Source: Elephas maximus indicus
Lineage: Eukaryota; Chordata; Mammalia; Proboscidea; Elephantidae
Direction of reading: 5' to 3'
Length of the DNA stretch: 64,000 nucleotides
NCBI RefSeq assembly: GCF_024166365.1
Contig: NC_064837.1
Location: 81,153,553 to 81,217,552 of the forward strand
This document shows, in pieces, positions 58,495-64,000 of this stretch. The notes beneath the pieces were generated by a model that saw nothing but the letters and a program-made list of their open reading frames with translations, ran no database searches and had not been told where the DNA came from. Position numbers and translations under genes: made by a program. The number at the start of each line of letters is the position of its first letter. Within the stretch, counting starts at the first letter, position 1.

Positions 58495-58662
58495 GGAAAC
58501 CCTGGTGGTGTAGTGGTTAAGTGCTACAACTGCTAACCAAAGGGTTGGCAGTTCGAATCCGCCAGCTGCTCCTTGGAAACGCTATGCGGCAGTTCTACTC
58601 TGTCCTCTGGGGTCGCTATGAGTCGGAATCGACTTGATGGCACTGGGTTTGGTTTGGTTTTG
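58495..58662 (+). mobile_element. AfroSINE
   Basis: Full-length sense copy with well kept B box (ggcagttcgaatcc) and tail (gtcgctatgagtcggaatcg). Flanks aatacagttatg and aatatggttatg. Confidence 0.93.
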
Positions 58663-59260
58663 GAATATGGTTATGCCACTTCTCTTTTAGTTTCTGTTTG
58701 CATAGAATTTTTCACTGTCCTTTTATTTTAGCCTATTTGTGTTTTTTAGTCTACAGTTAGTCCCATGTAAACAGTTGGATAGTTTTTTTTTTAAATCCAT
58801 TCTGCCACTGTCTATCTTTTAATTGAAGAATTTAATATATTTACATTTAAAGTAATTATTGATAAAGTGGGACTTCTGGCATTTTGTTATTTGTTTTCTG
58901 TGTGTCTTCTACATTCTTTTGTATCGCATTTACCCCAATATACTCGTTTTTGTTTAGTTGATTTTTAATAGTAAAATATTTTGGTTCCCTTATTTCTTTT
59001 TGTGTGTATTTTTTAGGAATTTACTTTGTGATTACCATGGGGTTTACACTTGACAGTCTAAATTTATGAGTCTAATTTGAATAGATACACAGTTACCTTT
59101 AATAGTATGCAAGACTCTTTCTGTACAACTCTGCTCTGGTGCTACTACCCCCTTTATGTTGTTGTTGTCGTCATAGATTCATCCTTTTACATTGTCTGTC
59201 CAATAGTATGAATTTATACTTTTTTTTATGTATTTGTATTTTAAATCTTGTACGTAATGA

Positions 59261-59468
59261 GGAGACTCTTGGTGGGCAAACCATTAAGTGCTCGACTACT
59301 AGCTGAAGGTTTGGCAATTCGAACCCACCCAAAAGTGCCTCGGAAGTAAGGCCTGGCTCTCTGCTTCTGAAAGGTCACAACCTTGAAAATCATGTGGAGC
59401 ATTTCTACTCTGCACGCATGGGCTTGCCACGAGTCTGAATCAGCTCAATGGCAACTAGCAACACAGCA
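59261..59468 (+). mobile_element. AfroSINE, longer ancestral subtype
   Basis: Same subtype as 43,100-43,312, with body ctgcttctgaaaggtcacaa and tail gccacgagtctgaatcagct. Confidence 0.82.
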
Positions 59469-59965
59469 GTGCATAACAAGTTACAAACCAAAAATGCAAT
59501 AAAAGTGACTTTTATATTTGCCCATGAAATTTATTTGTTTATAAAGATCTTTGTTTCTTCATATGACTTTGAATTACCATCTAATGTCGTTTCATTTCAC
59601 CCTGAAGAACTCCCTTTAGCATTTCTTGAAGGACAGGCCTAATGGTAATAAACTTCCACAGCTTCATTTATCTGGGAATGCCTTAATTTTGCCCTCATAT
59701 TTGACGGACAGTGTTTCTAAACCTAGAATTCTTGGTTGACATTTTTTTTTTTTTAATTCCGGCACCTAAAGCATGTCATCCCATTACCTTCTGGCCTCCA
59801 TTGTTTCTGAGGACAAGTTGTGCTTCATCTTAGATTCACTTCTCTCTTTTTTTTTTTTTGAACGACAATAACAATATAATACTTTATTAAGTTCGGTGGA
59901 AGGGTCATGGGCCTTTTGGTTTTGATTTTTAAAAAACATTTCATTTGTTTGAATTGTCGAATAAG

Positions 59966-62900
59966 TTTTTTTTTTTATCATTAATTTTTATTCAGCTTCA
60001 AGTGAACATTTACCATTCCAGTCTGTCACATGTAGGTTTACATACATCTTACCCCCTTCTCTCACTTGCTCTCCCCCTACTGAGTCAGCCCTTTCAGTCT
60101 CTCGTTCCGTGCCAATTTTGCCATCTTCCCTCTCTCTCTACCTTCCCATCCCCCCTCCAGTCAAGAGTTGCCAACACACTCTCCAGTGTCCACCTGATTT
60201 AATTAGCTCACTCTTCATCAGCATCTCTCTCCCCCCCACTGACCAGTCCTTTTCATGCCTGATGATTTGTCTTCGGGGATGGTTCCTGTCCTGTGCCATC
60301 AGAAGTTCTGGGGAGCGTTGTCTCTGGGATTCCTCTAGTCGCAGTCATACCATTAGGTATGGTCTTTTCATGAGAATTTGGGGTCTGTATCCCATTGGTC
60401 TTCTGCTCCCTCAGGAGTTGTCTGTTGTGCTCCCTGACAGGGCAGACATCGATTGTGGCCGGGCACCAACCAGTTCTTCTGGTCTCAGGATAATGTAGGT
60501 CTCTGGTTCATGTGGCCCTTTCTGTCTCTTGGGTTCTTAGTTGTTGTGTGACCTTGGTGTTCTTCCTTTGCCTTTGCTCCAGGTGGGTTGAGACCAACTG
60601 ATGTATCTTAGATGGCCGCTTGTTGGCATTTAGCACCCCAGGCGCCACATTTCAAAGTGGGATGCAGAATGTTTTCATAATAGAATTATTTTGCCCATTG
60701 ACTTAGAAGTCCCCTCAAACCAAGTTCCCCAGGCCCCAGCCCCTGCTTCGCTGACCTTTGAAGCTTTCATTTTATCCCGGAAACCTCTTTGCTTTTAGTC
60801 CAGTCCAATTAGGCTGACCTTCCTTGTATTGAGTGTTGTCTTTCCCTTCACCCAAAGCAGTTCTTATCTACAGATTGATCAATAAAAAGCCCTCTCCCTC
60901 CCTCCCTCCCTCCCCCCTTTGTAACCACAAAAGTATGTGTTCTTCTCCGTTTTTTCTATTTCTCAAGATCTTATAATAGTGGTCTTATACAATATTTGTC
61001 CTTTTGCAACTGACTCATTTCGCTCAGCATAATGCCTTCCAGATTCCTCCATGTTATGAAATGTTTCAGAGATTCGTCACTGTTCTTTATCGATGCGTAG
61101 TATTCCATTATGTGAATATACCACAATTTATTTACCCATTCATCCGTTGACGGACATCTTGGTTGCTTCCAGCTTTTTGCTATTGTAAACAGAGCTGCAA
61201 TAAACATGGGTGTGCATATATCTGTTTGTGTGAAGGCTCTTGTATCTCTAGGGTATATTCCGAGGAGTGGGATTTCTGGGTTGTATGGTAGTTCTATTTC
61301 TAACTGTTTAAGATAACGCCAGATGGATTTCCAAAGTGGTTGTACCATTTTACAATCCCATCAGCAGTGTATGAGAGTTCCAGTCTCTCTGCAGCCTCTC
61401 CAACATTTCTTATTTTGTGTTTTTTGGATTAACGCCAGTCTAGTTGGTGTGAGATGGAATCTCATCATAGTTTTAATTTGCATTTCTCTAATGGCTAATG
61501 ATCGGGAGCATTTTCTCATGTATCTGTTGGCTGCCTGAATATCTTCTTTAGTGAAATGTGTGTTCATATCCTTCGCCCACTTCTTGATTGGGTTGTTTGT
61601 CTTTTTGTGGTTGAGTTTTGACAGAATCATGTAGATTTTAGAGATCAGGCGCTGGTCTGAGATGTCATAGCTGAATATTCTTTCCCAGTCTGTAGGTGGT
61701 CTTTTTACTCTTTTGGTGAAGTCTTTAGATGAGCATAGGTGCTTGATTTTTAGGAGCTCCCAGTTATCTGGTTTCTCTTCATCATTTTTGGTAATGTTTT
61801 GTATTCTGTTTATGCCCTGTATTAGGGCTCCTAGGGTTCTCCCTATTTTTTCTTCCATGATCTTTATCGTTTTAGTTTTTATGTTTAGGTGTTTGATCCA
61901 CTTGGAGTTAGTTTTTGTGTATGGTGTGAGGTATGGGTCCTATTTCATTCTTTTGCAAATGGATATCCAGTTATGCCAGCACCATTTGTTAAAAAGACTA
62001 TCATTTCCCCAATTGACTGACACTGGTCCTTTCTCAAATATCAGCTGCTCATACGTGGATGGATTTATATCTGGGTTCTCAATTCTGTTCATTGGTTTAT
62101 GTGCCTGTTGTTGTACCAGTACCAGGCTGTTTTGACTACTGTAGCTGTATAATAGGTTCTGAAATCAGGTAGAGTGAGGCCTCCCACTTTCTTCTTCTTT
62201 TTCAGTAATGCTTTGCTTATCCGGGGCTTCTTTCCCTTCCATATGAAATTGGTGATTTGTTTCTCTATCTCCTTAAAATATGCCATTGGTATTTGGATTG
62301 CAAGTGCGTTATATGTATAGATGGCTTTTGGTAGAATAGACATTTTTACTATGTTAAGTCTTCCTATCCATGAGCAGGGTATGTTTTTCCACTTAAGTAT
62401 GTCCTTTTGAATTTCTTGTAGCAGAGTTTTATAGTTTTCTTTGTATAGGTCTTTTACATCCTTGGTAAGATTTATTCCTAAGTATTTTATCTTCTTGGGG
62501 GCTACTGTGAATGGTATTGATTTGGTTATTTCCTCTTCGGTGTTCTTTTCGTTGATGTAGAGGAATCCAAGTGATTTTTGTGTGTTTATTTTGTAACCTG
62601 AGACTCTTCCAAACTCTTCTATTAGTTTCAGTAGTTTTCTGGAGGATTCCTTAGGGTTTTTCATGTATACGATCATGTCATTTGCAAATAGTGATAGCTT
62701 TACTTCCTCCTTACCAATCTGGATACCCTTTATTTCTTTGTCTAGCCTAATTGCCCTGGCTAGGACTTCAAGTACGATGTTGAATAAGAGCAGTGATAAA
62801 GGGCATCCTTGTCTGGTTCCCGTTCTCAAGGGAAATGCTTTCAGGTTCTCTCCATTTAGAGTGATATTGGCTGTTGGCTTTGCATAGATGCCCTTTATTA

Positions 62901-64000
62901 TGTTGAGGAATTTTCCTTCAATTCCTATTTTGATAAGAGTTTTTATCATAAATGGGTGTTGAACTTTGTCAAATGCCTTTTCTGCATCAATTGATAAGAT
63001 CATGTGGTTTTTATCTTTTGTTTTATTTATGTGATGGATTACATTAATGGTTTTTCTGATATTAAACCACCCTTGCATACCTGTTATAAATCCCACTTGA
63101 TCAGGGTGAATTATTTTTTTGATGTGTTGTTGGATTCTATTGGCTAGAATTTTGTTGAGGATTTTTGCGTCTATGTTCATGAGGGATATAGGTCTAAAAT
63201 TTTCTTTTTTTGTAATGTCTTTACCTGGTTTTGGTATCAGGGAGATGGTGGCTTCATAGAATGAGGTGGGTAGTATTCCGTCTTTTTCTATGCTTTGAAA
63301 TACCTTCAGTAGTAATGGTGTTAAGTCTTCTCTGAAGGTTTGGTAGAACTCTGCAGTGAAGCCGTCTGGGCCAGGACTTTTTTTTGCTGGAAGTTTTTTG
63401 ATTACCATTTCAATCTCTTTTTTTGTTATGGGTCTATTTAGTTGTTCTACTTCTGAATGTGTTAGTTTAGGTAGGTAGTATTTTTCCAAGAATTTATCCA
63501 TTTCTTCTAGGTTTTCAAATTTGTTAGAGTACAATTTTATGTAGTAATCTGAAATGATTCTTTTAATTTCATTTGGCTCTGTTGTGATGTGGTCCTTCTC
63601 GTTTCTTATTCGGGTTATTTGTTTCCTTTCCTGTTTTTCTTTAGTCAGTCTAGCCAATGGTTTATCAATTTTGTTAATTTTTTCAAAGAACCAACTTTTG
63701 GCTTTGTCAATTCTTTCAGTTGTTTTTCTGTTCTCTAATTCATTTAGTTCAGCTCTGATTTTTATTATTTGTTTTCTTCTGGTGCCTGATGGGTTCTTTT
63801 GTTGCTCACTTTCTATTTGTTCAAGTTGTCGGGACAGTGCTCTGATTTTGGCTTTCTTCTTTTTGTATGTGTGCATTTATCGATACAAATTGACCTCTGA
63901 GCACTGCTTTTGCTGTGTCCCAGAGGTTTTGATAGGAAGTATTTTCATTCTCGTTGCATTCTATGAATTTCCTTATTCCCTCCTTGATGTCTTCCAAAAC
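59966..64000 (-). mobile_element. Young L1 LINE, 3' four kilobases (continues past the edge)
   Basis: Antisense. The 3' T-run is at 59,967-59,978, the 3' UTR at about 59,979-60,970, and ORF2 from about 60,971 to beyond 64,000. The long open frame and low number of breaks make this the youngest L1 here. The 5' part is outside the window. Confidence 0.92.
60971..64000 (-). pseudogene. L1 ORF2 (endonuclease end, RT, C-terminal domain), near-intact
   Basis: A 595-codon frame (62,089-63,876) covers the linker, RT fingers ([17 protein letters not shown]), palm A motif ([17 protein letters not shown]) and thumb. Breaks seen: a frameshift near 63,865; the catalytic box reads Phe-Ala-Asn-Asp at 62,677-62,688, with the first aspartate changed; a one-base deletion near 62,090; an in-frame TAG near 61,945; and a TGA in place of a tryptophan codon near 61,361. 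The tail frames (61,361-61,858 and 60,971-61,348) include the cysteine motif [14 protein letters not shown]. The element cannot encode active RT. Confidence 0.9.

Larger units (their letters stand above)
54096..59860 (-). mobile_element. Old L1 LINE, host of several later insertions
   Basis: Antisense, in pieces: 54,096-54,848 (RT fingers and palm; a frame with NKNPGPDGLTGEFYPSFK), 56,187-56,445, 57,416-57,506, 57,732-58,493, 58,663-59,255 and 59,475-59,860. The last piece is the ORF1/spacer side. Later insertions are an L1 3' end (54,849), an AfroSINE (56,544), another L1 3' end (56,740), a small TA-flanked element (57,509) and two AfroSINEs (58,495; 59,261). Its remaining frames are short and decayed. 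Confidence 0.75.

Noticed and set aside
60109-60498. A 129-codon + strand frame opposite the young L1 3' UTR, and similar + frames opposite other L1s.
   Set aside because: These are the reverse complement of L1 3' UTR and ORF2, recurring in each L1 copy without any codon-level conservation signal.

Overview
The window is vertebrate nuclear DNA from an afrotherian mammal, most likely an elephant or close relative (paenungulate). The main evidence is the abundance of AfroSINEs: short tRNA-derived elements with a fixed head and a tail reading like gggtcgctatgagtcggaa. They occur alongside an RTE/BovB-type LINE, several L1 copies of one lineage, and a MaLR-type LTR family. No complete protein-coding gene of the host is visible. 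Most of the open frames are fragments of transposons or chance frames in repeats.

Layout. (1) 1-17,197 is one old class I (gamma-like) endogenous retrovirus on the + strand. Its 5' LTR is broken by an L1 (66-5,391) and by a MaLR LTR (5,532-6,041). A tRNA-Leu-type primer site is at 6,278. Decayed gag, pro, pol and env follow, cut by two further solo MaLR LTRs and by a complete reverse-oriented MaLR provirus (7,854-9,782) that itself carries an AfroSINE. The 3' LTR is 16,722-17,197. (2) 17,198-23,150 is mostly single-copy sequence with scattered AfroSINEs, one MaLR LTR and an old L1 3' end. (3) 23,150-24,240 is a strong CpG island with GC boxes, a TCGCGAGA element and an NRF1-like site. It includes a likely untranslated first exon ending in a CAG|GTAACG splice donor at 23,895, so a + strand host gene probably starts here. 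I do not recognise the gene. (4) 23,896 to the end reads as one long intron or intergenic stretch filled with transposons. These include two copies of a TA-flanked Tigger-like DNA transposon with a gene-like interior (28,144-29,550 and 33,861-34,910), an inverted AfroSINE pair around a palindromic microsatellite (31,079-31,555), and a tRNA-Gly-headed SINE (32,268-32,440). There are also an old L1 (35,220-39,338), an L1/RTE composite (45,638-53,760), a nest of L1s with a small TA-flanked inverted-repeat element (54,096-59,860), and the 3' four kilobases of a young L1 running off the right edge (59,966-64,000).

How the parts relate. Target-site duplications and nesting give an order: the retrovirus came first, then L1 and MaLR insertions into it, then AfroSINE into MaLR. 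The AfroSINE tail resembles the 3' end of RTE LINEs, so RTE probably supplied the machinery that moved the SINEs. Every L1 piece to the right of the CpG island lies on the minus strand, antisense to the inferred gene, which fits the usual tolerance for antisense L1 in introns. All coordinates of repeat edges are by eye and may be off by several bases unless a target duplication is given.
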